Shown: positions 27,892 to 39,900 of the stretch, in pieces
Position numbering within the stretch: the first letter of the stretch is position 1
How the letters are laid out: every line of letters begins with the position of its first letter
Origin: Trebouxia sp. TZW2008
Taxonomy: Eukaryota; Chlorophyta; Trebouxiophyceae; Trebouxiales; Trebouxiaceae
Reading direction: 5' to 3'
Assembly: GCA_002118135.1 (NCBI GenBank)
Contig: BDIU01000155.1
Location: 62,001 to 126,000, forward strand
DNA length: 64,000 nucleotides
The notes under the pieces: generated by a model
Seen by the model: only the letters and a program-made list of their open reading frames with translations
The model's database searches: none
Told to the model about the DNA's origin: nothing
Position numbers and translations under genes: made by a program

Positions 27892-28854
27892 ATTGCAGCG
27901 CCCACTCCTTTTACACAAGCTCAACCTTTGGCATCAAGTGCTTTGGCGATCACTTTGGCAACGAATGTAGAGCGCTGATGTAGCTACACTTGTGGTGCTC
28001 AGCGCAGCAGTCTGAGTGAATTGCTTACAAAAAATTATGTCAAGTCTCAAATGCTTGCGGGCATGTATCAATGAGGTTGCAATTATGATGTCAAATTCAC
28101 AACACATTTAATGAGGGCTGACCAAAAGCCAGGTCGTCAATGTGTGCCAGACTAGGCTCGGATGCAGCATGTCAGCCTATCAACCTACAATGTCACAGCT
28201 GTGCGTTGTGAGTTTGGTTAGGCAAGCTCGTTATACTGTTCGGGGACTGCAAGTCCTCATGTCATTTGTGTGACGCAACCTAACTTAAAAGTCAGGCTGT
28301 AGGCACACCGGCACTATTCTGCCTGTCAACATTCTGCATCTGTGCCTGTAGTGTGCTGCCATGATAGTGGTGTCATGGGGCCCATCAATTGCGCCAACGC
28401 ACGGCAGACAGAAGCCAGATCAGGTAGCATAGCTGCAACAGGCAGCCCAGCAAATCTGCAGATAGAGAATTCATGACTAATCGGTCAAACTACGATTCAT
28501 GACTAGCGGCATCGTTAAGCACGCGAGTGCGGCAAAGATACGCTGAGCGACGCAGCCAGCATCCAAATTGACGACATGAATGCTGCGGTCTTTGGAACGC
28601 AGTCTGTAGGCACTATACACGTAACACGTCAGAGCAGAGCACAGCAAACGGGCTTTTCAGAGGCAAGTGGTGTCACATCCGCACATCCCGGCACGAACTG
28701 CTGTGCCAGTTGTCGGCATCGATTGCAACGAAGATAGAGACGCAGTCCCGGATCGCAGATTGTTCGTTTCTCCAAAAGAGGAAACGACTAAAAAAGCCAT
28801 TTTGACCTGCAGAGTCTGCACACAAGCCAACCAGCAACGCGCCTTGCTCACAAG
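27892..28854. other. Intergenic, KIN17 to HAD gene
   Basis: Same-strand spacer holding the KIN17 3' UTR and the HAD promoter and leader. I see no coding exon, tandem repeat or clear TATA box. Confidence 0.5.
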
Positions 28855-31834
28855 ATGGTCTGTCGCGCTGCGGCACGTCGATTTGATCTTGTGACCACGG
28901 ATGTGGACGGCACCCTTCTGGACAGCAAGAACGAGCTGTCAGCCAGAAATGAAGAAGCTATTGCAGAGTGCTTCAAGCTTGGCGTCCCGGTAAGCAACTG
29001 TCATTGCCACCGGACGGCCCTCTCGCGAGCTTTTGTGTTCAGTGGTTCGATTGCAAAGTTTTGCTCCCGCCCCTGATACAGACAACGCGTTGACTATCAA
29101 AAAGCCTGCAGGTCTGTATAGCAACTGGCAAAGCTCGAGGTCCATGGTGCAAAAAGGTGCTGCCAAAGCTGGGTGCTCCAATGCCAGGAGTCTATATGCA
29201 AGGCTTGCTGATATACAATGCAGACGGCAGCCTCATGCATGAGGAAAGTCTAGCAGAAGATCTTGTCAGGGAGACAGTCAAGCTAGCCAAAGAGCTTAGT
29301 AAGTATCTTCTTCTGTAAGAGTCCTCCAGCCAAGAATGTCGACTATGTGTGCACATTTCATTGTGCACGGCGGCAGCAATCATATCAAATAGCAATGGCT
29401 GCGATTGCATGCTTGAGAGCAACTTCAGGTGCCCTTATAGCATTGGTGGCATTTTGTTCAAGCTCTGCAACCCTTCCAAGCATCTCTGTGGACAACCTGC
29501 TGCAGTCATGACAGGCACGACCCCATGCGCCTGCTTGCCAATTGCATAAAAAGAAAAGAAAACAATATGATAACTTTATGCCGTGAAGCGTATTTGAGAG
29601 ACCTCAGACTAGACCGTGGCGTCCCTTCTCTGCTCTTCTCTGCTCTTTAAGAGCAGGCTAAAGCAGATGGGGTACCAATGCTGTATGAAAGTGCCATGCT
29701 GCTGACTATGTTCAATGCTTGCAGAGATCACTCTTGTTGTAAACATACAAGGCTGTTCAACTCAATTAAACATTCGTGACTGATTGCTCAGTGTGGGCAA
29801 TGCTTGCAGAAATCACCCTTGTTGTGTACACATATGAGCATGTCCTACTGGCTTACATCTCCATGACTGATTGCTTATTGTGTGCAATGCTTGCAGAGAT
29901 CACCCTTGTTGTGTACACATATGAGCGTATTCTAGCAGAGCAGACAAATCCAGACAGCGACAGGCTACTACCGTATGAAGATCCAACACCAGAAAGTGCT
30001 GGCGACCTAGAGCAGTACATTGGCAAGCTGGCAATCCAGAAATGCATATTCATTGCCCCTGAGGAGCGAATCGAGGAAACTAGGGAGCAGATTGCAGAAA
30101 GGCTAGGAGACGGCAAGCGCACAACGCTGACTGTTGCTATTGCTGGGATGCTTGAGGTGAGCACATAGCATTGCCTTATCAGCTCTGTCATTGTGCCATT
30201 GTCCTGAGTGGTTTGTACAGTGACCAAATTTTGCGCCAGACTGCAAATGCATCACGTCTCCACAATTCCAAGTGCAGATGACAAAGTAATGCTGGACAGT
30301 TCATCAACACCCAGCTTGGAAAACTGCTTGCTCTCTACAGCTGCTGCTCACAATGTCCAGCATTGCATTGATTGGTAGTCAGTGTGAAATTGAGTAGGAG
30401 AGGCGCTCACCATGAATGCCACCCTGATCCAGTGACGCATCAGGTCACTGTCTAGCTGCACATTTTGCAGCTAGACAGTGAAGCATGGACACCGTCTTGA
30501 GCTGTGTCGCTGCATCTTGCTCGACACAATCACACCGCAATGCATGCAGCCTCTGTGCCCAGCCACCTGTACAGCCTTATATTGATATTTGAAATCAGAG
30601 CATGCCTGTTGATGTGTAATTATGCAGTTGCTCGTTGCACCAATGACATGCATGCAGGGCTTGAAGACATCTCCTCTCAAATCTGATGCTGTTTCATGCA
30701 GCTAGTTTGTGCCTAGAAATTGTCAGAACTGTAAGCAAATATCAACTACTTCTTTCTTCAGGTCTTGCCTGCTGGTGCATCCAAGGGTCAAGGGATTGAC
30801 CAGCTAAATGGGCTCCTAAATTAGCCCGCAATAAATCATTCAAGCAATCTGCTGCCCTCAACACGGCATACAATCAACAAAATGCACCGTTTGCAATCTC
30901 TTTGTGTAGGTCCTACAATCAAGAAACTGAACTGTTCGAAAGTATTTTCTGTAGGTACTGCCAGCTGGTGCATCCAAGGGTCAAGGGGTTGAGCAGCTGC
31001 TGAAGCACCTGGACATCAAAGCAGACAGGGTGTTGGCGCTGGGTGATGGAGAGAATGACAAAGTCATGCTCCAGGTACATGCAGTATCACGTGACCATGA
31101 GTACTATGCATGCAAGCAGTCTGTAGCTTTTGCGACCAGCATTGCACAATGCATCAGGGTTTGGTGTGAATGTCAGGGTCTGATAAAATGTCACTTCATG
31201 GCATGGCGTCTGCTTGCAGCTTGGTGCTTTTGAATTGTGAAATTCAGTCAAGCAATCATGGCGGCACTGATTTCTCTTTGTACCTGTTTGGGTGGTCAAC
31301 GCAGTGTTAGTGGCTCACACAGCACATGTGTATCATGCCGCAATGCCTGTCAGTGCAGAAGTCCTTGGCCTTGTACCAAGCATTAATTTGATCAATGGCT
31401 ACTTGTGTCTGCGCAGACCGGACTTGTCATTTTGAACTGTGATATGCATGCTATGTTGACAGGGAACAGCATAATCTGCATTAATGGCCAGGTGTGAAGC
31501 AAATGGCAGAACTGCAGAACCATATATTGCTTTGAGACTCCAAGGTCACTTGGGCATGAGACTATCTGCAACACCACTCACACTGAAGCTCAAGCATATG
31601 CCGCACACAGTATAGTCATTTCCCATCATGTTTTGCATGCAGATGGTGGGCCTAGGTGTGGCTATGGGCAATGCTAGCAAAGCCTGCTTGGAAGCAGCTG
31701 ATGTGCAGCTGACTCAAACCAACAATCAAGATGGTGTGGCAGAGGCATTAGAGAGATACATCCTTGAGCCTGCTGGGATCAAACTGACTGGCCCTCGATC
31801 AGAAGCCGCTAAACCAGCTTTATCTAAGCCATGA
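28855..31834 (+). CDS. HAD-superfamily (Cof-type, IIB) hydrolase
   Basis: Predicted Mg2+-dependent phosphatase on small phosphorylated metabolites; the substrate cannot be told from sequence. Five exons: 28855-28989, 29112-29298, 29897-30156, 30955-31074, 31643-31834; 297 residues, all in phase. Seen: motif I DVDGTLLDS (nucleophile D16, acid D18), motif II ATGKARG, a Cof-type cap between, motif III Lys in LPAGASKGQG, motif IV GDGENDKVML, followed by VGLGVAMGNAS and VAEALERYI, which are typical of Cof/YbiV proteins. There is no convincing transit peptide. Exons 3 and 4 are preceded by decayed copies carrying acceptors. Confidence 0.92.
29719..29890 (+). repeat. Two copies of HAD exon 3 acceptor side
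   Basis: ttgcagagatcac (true: 29891) recurs at 29804 and 29719, 87 and 85 bases apart. The copies read ITLVVYTYEHVLL and ITLVVNIQ against ITLVVYTYERILAEQ. The ~86 bp spacing is about half the usual period in this window. Confidence 0.92.
30762..30830 (+). repeat. Copy of HAD exon 4 acceptor side
   Basis: 193 bases upstream of true exon 4. It has an intact TTCAG acceptor and reads VLPAGASKGQGIDQLNG before a stop codon. Use of this acceptor would truncate the enzyme before motif IV. Confidence 0.93.
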
Positions 31835-31930
31835 CAGAATGAAAAAGGATAAAAAAGAATAGTCCACGCCGTGAAACTTCACAAGGGGAGCCTCTGTGAG
31901 TAAAGGTTGCCCAGGTCTCAGCTTTTATTG

Positions 31931-31935
31931 TGTAA
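31931..31935 (+). terminator. Polyadenylation signal of HAD gene
   Basis: TGTAA, the usual chlorophyte signal, about 100 bases past the stop codon. Short motif, so tentative. Confidence 0.4.
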
Positions 31936-31976
31936 TGCTGCAGTGGTCTCATGCCATCAAGAGCCACTGCTGCATT

Positions 31977-31985
31977 TGCTGCTGC

Positions 31986-32020
<35 letters not shown>

Positions 32021-32046
32021 ATGATGATGATGCTGTTGCTGCTTCT
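31977..32046 (+). repeat. CTG microsatellite
   Basis: About 20 CTG triplets with TTG and GATGATGATGATG interruptions, just downstream of the HAD gene and its TGTAA signal. It is open in all frames in a trivial way (poly-Leu, poly-Ala, poly-Cys) and has no start or splice context that would suggest a gene. Confidence 0.9.
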
Positions 32047-33292
32047 GACCTTCAGCATGCTTGTGCGGCGGTGCAGTGACACTGACTAGAGGCCAGTATT
32101 CAGCTTTTGCTCAAGCTGCAGCTAAAACCATCAGCAAGCTTGACCTCAAGGGTCACAGCAAGCAGAAGTGATGCAATGACTGCGTAGCAGCATGGCTGCA
32201 GCAGCATCGAGAATTCAAAAGTCAACGTGTGTCTGCTGTGAAGAACAGAAAACGCGGGTCTGTCCATGACTCTCCTCTGCTGGATCAAGACATGCCCGCC
32301 ATGTGTCACAGACAAACAACTTTTTCAGGGGGTTTGGGACCAAACGTCAGTATGGTATATGCACCTGTCACATGGGTGCAATCTGCAGACATTGTTTTGT
32401 CCCTTGTCTTGAGCTCAGTATTTTACACAGTCTGATGCAAAGGCAGTAGGCCTTAGCGCAATGAGCCACAGACTGTCATGAATAAAGTCAGAGTACGCCC
32501 AAGAGGCATTGATTGCTACCAATAGCTGGTCAGACAAAGTGATGATGTTTTTGGCGTGTTCCACATGTTACAATAAAGCTTGTGTAAACGTCAAGCATTT
32601 ACAACTTGAGACAATGCAATGTCATTGAGGACATTGACATGCATGGCTGTTGTGCTAAGCAGGTGCAGCAGTGCAGTGAGCAGGCATGACTAATTTTTCC
32701 TCGGGTGCTGCAGATTTGGAGAGCACTGCAGAGTCTGACACAAGCAAAAGGGTTTTGAGTCGCTTGTGGCAGTGCAATTGACATGCGAATTGATCCATGG
32801 TCATGACATGCATTGAGGCCTTGCCAGGCAGCATGATCAAGTGGAGCAGTGCAGTGAGCAGGCATGACTGAATGCAACCACAAGCACAAATTGTGCAAAA
32901 TCTTGAATCGCTTGCGGCAATGCAATGCCGCCAAGGTTGTTGACATGCATGATGCCTGGCAGGCAGCAGTGCAGTGAGCAGGCATGACTGATTGCTCCCC
33001 TGGGGCTCCGGTCCAAATTTGGAGAGGCACCCCGAGTGGGGAATCTGCATTAAATTACGCAGTACTTTATGGTGCCGCTTCAAGATGAGGCTTGCCACAG
33101 CGAGACCCAACCCAGCCAGATTTGACTCTCACCGCGGTAGCAAATGCTGAGCACCGCCAAGCGTTTGTGAGGCATGTCGGCCGCCTCTGCTCCCGCTACA
33201 GTTGGTGCAGTACAGACGCTGAACGACGTTAGGGATAACCAGCGGACCTCTGCTGGTTTTCCCGGCTTGTTGTGTCGCTAGGTGCCTGGGAT

Positions 33293-35762
33293 ATGGCAGA
33301 ACAGCAACAGGAGGAACAAAGAAACAGAAGCAGAGGCACTGTCAAATGGTCCGTACATTATCTGTCAGCGCAAACACATCCTTGCACGTCGTTCGTACGC
33401 TCAGCTCACCTGCCACGAGATACGTCTATATCGGATGATCAGTCGCTTGACTCTGCTTCGCCATGCTCAGGTTCAATGCGTCCAAGGGCTTCGGATTCAT
33501 CACTCCAGAAGGAGGTGGAGAAGACCTGTTTGTTCATCAGGTCCGCGAACTACACAGTGCACAAACCGAAGATGGATTGCATCACTTATCGTGCTTGAGC
33601 AGACAGGCGACAACAGCTCTTGCTTCTGCGACGTGCCCGCACAGCACCCATGACCATTTCTGACAGATAATTGCTAGCATTTGCCCGAAAAGCGTCGCTA
33701 ACATAGCAACACAGCGTCGTCAGATACGATAAGTCCAGCGCTGCCTGCAGACAACAATCGAAGCAGAAGGCTTCAGGAGCTTACGAGAAGGGGAGCCTGT
33801 GGAGTTTGTCGTAGAACCCAGCGACGACAACCGTTTCAAGGCTGTCAACGTCACAGGTCCTAATGGTGCCCCCCCACAGGTGTGCTGCTTGGGCATGCTG
33901 ACCTTGCTCAGTCTGAAAGCAGATTAAGTTTCAGGCCGAGCCTGTTGCATTTCTTTGTCAGCATCACCTTCAGCTGCAGTGCTTACTGGGCCTATGCAAG
34001 ACTGCAGCCTGCTCCTGCAGGGTTGCTGCGCAGTTGATATCAACTGTTAGACTGCACTCTCAGCGTGCTGGCTTTGCCTATGCTGAATGCAGTGACTGAT
34101 CCCACAGCAAATATGGGTAGTATCTGCAGCAAAGCATGCTGACCTGCCAGCACATGACAGTGATGATGGCTACAGCACAAAATGCATGAGCACGACATCA
34201 GATGTCCTTACCACAAGGCTCAGTACAAGCCTGGCTAGCAGGACAGAACTTGTGCCACTAACACTCAGCACCTTTGCTGCAATGTGTCATCACAATATCT
34301 GGAGTGTCGTTCTGATGACATGCAAAATTGACTGACAGGGAGCACCACGGAGACCGTACATGGGCTACCCACCCATGACCCCGTACATCGGCTACGGCGA
34401 CAACATGGGCCCATACAGCAGAGGCAGGGGTCGAGGGCCACTGCCCATCTACCCTACAGCAGGCAGAGGGTTTGCACAGCCTCCTTACTACCCATATGGC
34501 TATGGCTACTGGCAACCCCCCTTTGTCCCCCCCTTTCCTGGCAGACTGGCCCCGCACTTGGGTGGCAGGGCACATGTTGGCACTGGGGAGCGGCGACCGC
34601 CCCCTGGCACCCCTGGTGTCTCCAGTGGCTTGCAGGTGGGTTGCACAGCATCAGGCATTTGTTTCTGAGAGAAAGGACTTGCTGAGCATTCCTTTCTTGA
34701 CTTGCTGGGCATCAGGCACTCCCTGTTCTAGCCTCGTTGCTTGTCTCTCAATTGCAACAAGGACTGCAGCTGGATGACCAGCAGCAGGCGATCCTTTCTT
34801 TGGACTCGCTGGACTTGTTCGACTTGCTTGGCAGTCGTTGGCGTTTGGCGCTTGTTCTCTAGCAGTGCTGGTTGTGTCATTCTGAAGCGTGGGACCTCCG
34901 AGGAGGCTAAAACAGCTCTGCAAATGGTCTTGGCCACTTCTTGTTTTGAGCGTGCTTGACATACCTTGTTTGACTTGGTAATTTGCTGGGCAAGTTCAGG
35001 GATCTGGCTGAAGCAATCAGCTGCACAACATGCAAGCGTGCAATGATTGCTTGAAATGCAGCTTTTGACGGTCCTTTTGCAGTGACAGATGTGACATGAT
35101 GCATGTTGACATGCATGCCACACATGCCATTTGAACGTTGAATGAGCAGTGAGGCAGCGAAAGCTGATATCAATGCTTGCTCAGGCACCTGTCATGCTAG
35201 CCTGTTCCACACTCACACAGTCAAAACACATGAAAGCTTTGACATGTTGACCTTGATGATGACAGGACGCACATCTCTTGTTGTGTGGCTGCAGGTCGTA
35301 GTGCACAACCTGCCCTGGAACACCACGTGGCAACAACTCAAAGATGCTTTTGTTGATATTGGCACCATAGAGCGGGCAGATGTCATTATAGATAGCTCAG
35401 GTCGCTCCAGGTATGCTCCACGCATAAATTTCTAGTCGCATCAGTTGAGTCGCAATCAAAAATGTTGCAGTCAAAAATTGTAGGGTAATTTATGCTATAG
35501 AGCAGCGCAATTCATGCCTTCACTGTGAGTGTATGCATGGTACCTGCTGTTCAAATGCAGCACAATTCCTCTCATCAGCAGAGCAAAACGGCAAATTGCA
35601 CACTACTTTTTACAGCTGCTGAATGCAACTTGTCCTTATTGCAGAGGTTTTGGCACGGTCAGATTCCTGACCAAGGAAGATGCTGAAGCTGCAGCAGAGA
35701 AGCTGAACAACACTCAGATAGGCGGGCGAACAGTGACTGTCAGGATTGATCGATTCGCATGA
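33293..35762 (+). CDS. NAB1: NAB1-like cold-shock/RRM RNA-binding protein
   Basis: In Chlamydomonas, NAB1 is a cytosolic repressor of light-harvesting (LHCBM) mRNA translation. Six exons: 33293-33348, 33471-33540, 33751-33879, 34339-34635, 35295-35410, 35645-35762; 261 residues (Chlamydomonas about 247). Seen: N-terminal cold-shock domain with RGTVKWFNASKGFGFITPE and EDLFVHQ; central Gly/Arg/Pro/Tyr-rich linker with SRGRGRGP (equivalent to the methylated Arg region) and YYPYGYGYWQPPF; C-terminal RRM with VVVHNLPWNTTWQQLKDAF (RNP2), GFGTVRFLTKEDA (RNP1) and ending RIDRFA as in NAB1. Both domain order and the terminal residues fit NAB1. The predicted protein contains no cysteine, so the redox switch known from Chlamydomonas is missing. 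Introns have no exon copies. Confidence 0.93.
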
Positions 35763-36907
35763 TTCCTGGCATTCAGAGTCCCAAGCCACAGCTCAGAGTC
35801 TGTATTCTATTCCCTGCTGGACATGGTCTATCATCCTGGTGTCCTGCCTGCCTGTCGGTCTACAAAAGTATGAGAAGATTATGCGCAACAGCGTGCAGCA
35901 TGCACATGCAGGCAACCCTTCTGTTGGCACGTTTGAGGTTCTTTCACTGCAAATTTTGGTATCAGACCCTCACGCTTACTGTCCGCTCACAGATTACGCA
36001 CTCACAGCAACATTTTTCCATGCATTCGCCACTTATCAATTTGATACAGTAAGCAACAGTACTGTTTATGCATTGCTGGTCTGTCTGCATCCCTGTCCAT
36101 ATCATACCATGTATTTTTTGAAATTATTGTGCTGCATATGAGAAGTCAATTTTGCTTCAAGACTATATGTTGCCCTGTCGAGTAATAATGACCTGCATGT
36201 GCAAATGAGTGGCTTCTGCTACGTATGACTTGTGCTTGCATACAAACAGAAGTGCTACTTTAGCAGACACGGCATGGAACGGGATTTTTGCTGAATAGCT
36301 TTCAGTCAGTACTGTTCTACGGTTCAGTCAATGCTCCATGGTAGAGAATCCTTCTGCAGCATGAACATGCAGTCAAAGGTCGCTAGAGGCATCGTTTTTA
36401 CTGACACAAAAAACAACATGCGTTCTTACATTAGTACTGGCCAGCAGAGCAATGTACAGCACAACCTTTGAGCAATGTTCAACTAATCAACTCATTGGAA
36501 AAATATACAGAAATTGCTGAACAGAGGCAAATAGCGGCAGTGAGCACAAATGACTGCAAGACGCCATCTCTTCAGCAGCAGCACAGATTCCTGCTAAAGA
36601 CAGATGGCTGTGTGAATGCACAACAGAGCCATGTGCTCTCTGAACAAAGATTCGATTCTCTGATTGCTATCCATCGTGTGACAGCACTGGCAGTCAGGAC
36701 AAATTTTGTGATAGATTGAGGTTGGGGGCCACGTGCAAGGCAGCCTGCTGATCTGTGTTGGCGGAGAGGTGTCAATCTGATGCTTGCAAATCATCTGCAG
36801 CATAATTTAATGATATGTGATGTCGGCAAAGTTCCACAGCTTGCTCGTCAGTGCAGTTTTGGGAGTCTGCTGCCAGATCAGTGACTAAATGTATCATCTG
36901 TAGCATG
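35763..36907. other. Convergent intergenic region, NAB1-like / oxidoreductase
   Basis: Tail-to-tail 3' UTRs and spacer. No coding exon, repeat array or clear TGTAA close to either stop. Confidence 0.45.
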
Positions 36908-39900
36908 TCACCATGTAATCTTCTTTGTTTTGCAGCCATCGAGTGCTGACTGCTCAATGGCACAAACTACTTTCTGGGTCAGCTGTGCAATGTTAGGCCA
37001 ATGCTTCTCTGGAGCTCCCCCTTTGATGATTTGCCTTGAGCAATCAGCAAAATCTTCCCACATGCGCACCTCTTGTGGAACATCCAGATTGACCTGCAAG
37101 CATGATGGTGGATAGCTGCTCTTGCAAGATATGCTGTGCTGTTGAGCACAGAAGATTGCACTGCATGCTTGCAGAAGCAGCAATCAGCTCAGTGAAATTG
37201 ATCACATGCAGTAAGTGTTACGTCCTGCATAATGGCGCACATGAGGTTTTCAAGTCAATTTCTCTGGAGCTTCGCCAGACATAGGATGTTGCAATTGTTT
37301 TGCTAGACGAAATATGCATGCACATGCAACATACACAACAATTGCCTTAGCAGTAAACAGCAGCATGCCAGTCCATGCATTGCAATGCAAAGCAGAGCAT
37401 CAGAGCGCAGCATGTACAGCTTGATCTGTGCCACAATGTAATAGGACCATGACTCACCACTCGTTCCTCAGTTTCAGTCTTGACAGCCAAGTCTAGCTCT
37501 GTGAAACCATGGTTGTTCGTGACCAGGAAGCTGGCTTTGTCAGGCCGATAAGGAATCACAAAGTCATCCAAGCGCACTGTGCCATGTGTCCCTGCCACCT
37601 ACATTTGCAGTAGACTGGTATTGGACTTCTTTCGTATCGTCTGCATGACCCCTGATGGGTCACCATGATGATCAGTGTGCTGCTTGACTAATCAAACACA
37701 CATTCATGCATGGCAGGCATTGCACAAACACTCTGCGTTAACAGCAGATCTGACGACATGGCCAGAATGTGCATAGCCATAATGTAAGCCATAATGTGCA
37801 TTGCTGGCACTGCACAAACATCCCAGTGGCAACCGCATATCTGCAGATGTTGCAATACGCTAGAAGCATTGCCAGCCACGCTGACTTTTCTTTTTAAGAA
37901 CACTCAATGTAAAAACCCTTTTTTGCTTCTGCAGTGATTGCTTTCCGCATTGCAGTTGGGAAGCAATCACTGCATTCTGACTGCAATGGCACCTCTAGGT
38001 AAGGACGAACTATATGGGGACAATCTTCTTGGGGACCAAAGCAGTTGTGATAACAAGATGTCACTGGTAATGTTTGGCTGCCAGCTGCATGCTGCACGGA
38101 AGCTTGGCATTGCCAAAGAAGCTAGTCATGATAATAAGACAACAGCATGACGTGCATAGTGTGCATATGCATGAAAGCTCAAGATGCTGTGTGAGATCAA
38201 CACAAATTTAGCTCTGGTTCTTGCATAGGGTGTATCAAAGAATGTCAGCATATAATGTTAGCACAAGTAGTATACAAGGACATTGCAATCTCACCTTCAG
38301 ATACTGGGTGAAGGCTTGGTCAAAGCCACACTGAAAATTGCATATGGTGTTACCCCAACCAGTATACAAGGACATTGCAATCTCACCTCCAGATACTGTG
38401 TCAGGGCTTGGTCAAAGCCGCACTGGAAGTTAGCCCGCCGGCCATCTTGCCAAATGATGGTGGCCCCCAGATGCAATAGCACGCCCTCAGTGTTGTACAA
38501 GGGGCCTGCACAAGACCACATGCATGTCAGTGTCATATTGCCTTCCATGTCATTGCCTTATGATGTTGAATAAGGGACGTTCACAAGGTGAGATGAATGT
38601 GAACATCATATTGCCATGTGGTTTCATTGCCATGTGATATTGTACATGGGGCCTACACAAGATCAAACAGTGGTGGCCCCCAGATGCAACAGCGCACCCT
38701 CAGTGTTGTGTATGGGTCCTACTCAAGGACAGATGAATCAGGGTCCTACACAACTACAGGTGAATGTGAACATCATAATGCCATATACTGTTATCGCCAT
38801 GTCAAGTTGGGCATTGGCACGCCGCCCACTTTGTCAGATGAGAGCGGCTCCCAGATGCAACAGCACACCATCAGTGTACAAAAGACCTGCACAAGGCCAG
38901 ACAATGTGACCCATTGCAGACAAGCCACTGCAAGCTGACTCTTGGCAAGCTGACTCATTGCAAGCTGACTCAATGCAAGCTGAGTTACTGCAAGCTGGGT
39001 CAATGCATGCTGATTTACTCAAAAATGAGTTGCAGCAAGAGACATTGCGAGCTGTATCGTGGCAAGCTGATGTTCTGCACCAACCTGCGTAAGCGTTGAC
39101 AAACACAAGTTGCTTAAAGCCATGCGAACACAAGGCTGCTTGCACACAAACATAAGCTCATCAAACCAAACTGAGTCACTGCAAGTCAAGTCACTGCAAG
39201 CTGAGCTGACCTGCATGTGCGCTGACAGACACAGGTTTCTCAAAGCCATATGCCCACAGCGCAGCTCGCACACAGTACCAGCCCATGTCCCCAAGGCACC
39301 CTAGCCCATCAAGACCCTTCTTGACCCTGATGTCATTCGCCAGGAATGCTGCATCTCCTGAACCAGTCAAAACACACATCCGCACCAGCACATAACAACA
39401 ACAGCAGCAACAGTACCCATGATGAAAGTGGATAACATTCAGGCCCAGGGACAGGCAAAGCGTGTCTCCTGCATGTGCTCTGCTCGGTCATGGTGTGACC
39501 ACATTCTGCCATATGGACTGGATCTATGTGCATATTTCTCAAATAGAGAGTGTTTCAGCAGAATGTGCATGTGATGACTTTCAGTGGCCCCATGCCATTG
39601 GGACCAGATAGAGAGTCCACCAGCAAAGCGGAATGTGCATGTGATGGCATCTCAATCAGATTGGGACTTTGCCAGCAAAGCAGAATGTACATGTGACAGC
39701 GTCTCAATCAAGCAGCAACTTTACCAGCAAAGCAGAATGTGCAGGTGACGGCTTTCAACGGCCCCATGCCATTTGGATCAAGCCTGGCTGCAATAGCCTC
39801 TTGCATGCGCTCTGCTCGGTCATTGTGTGACCACATTGTGCCGTCCATCAGCTGAATGTTGGCCTTCTCACAGATGTCAATGATTTCATCTGTCACCTCG

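Larger units (their letters stand above)
31835..33292. other. Intergenic, HAD to NAB1-like gene
   Basis: Holds the HAD 3' UTR with the CTG run and, at 32660-33000, a tandem duplication: gcagtgcagtgagcaggcatgac at 32668, 32846 and 32966 (178 and 120 apart), with ttgagtcgcttgtggcagtgcaat also repeated. No exon is involved as far as I can see, so the duplication process is not confined to genes. Confidence 0.6.

Noticed and set aside
31907..32089. Open frame with a poly-Leu run from the CTG repeat.
   Set aside because: A repeat is open in all frames; no conserved flank, and it lies beyond the HAD stop and polyadenylation signal.
33272..33663. Overlapping open frames across the first NAB1 exons.
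   Set aside because: They run through introns; the cold-shock domain is only continuous with the 33348/33471 and 33540/33751 junctions.
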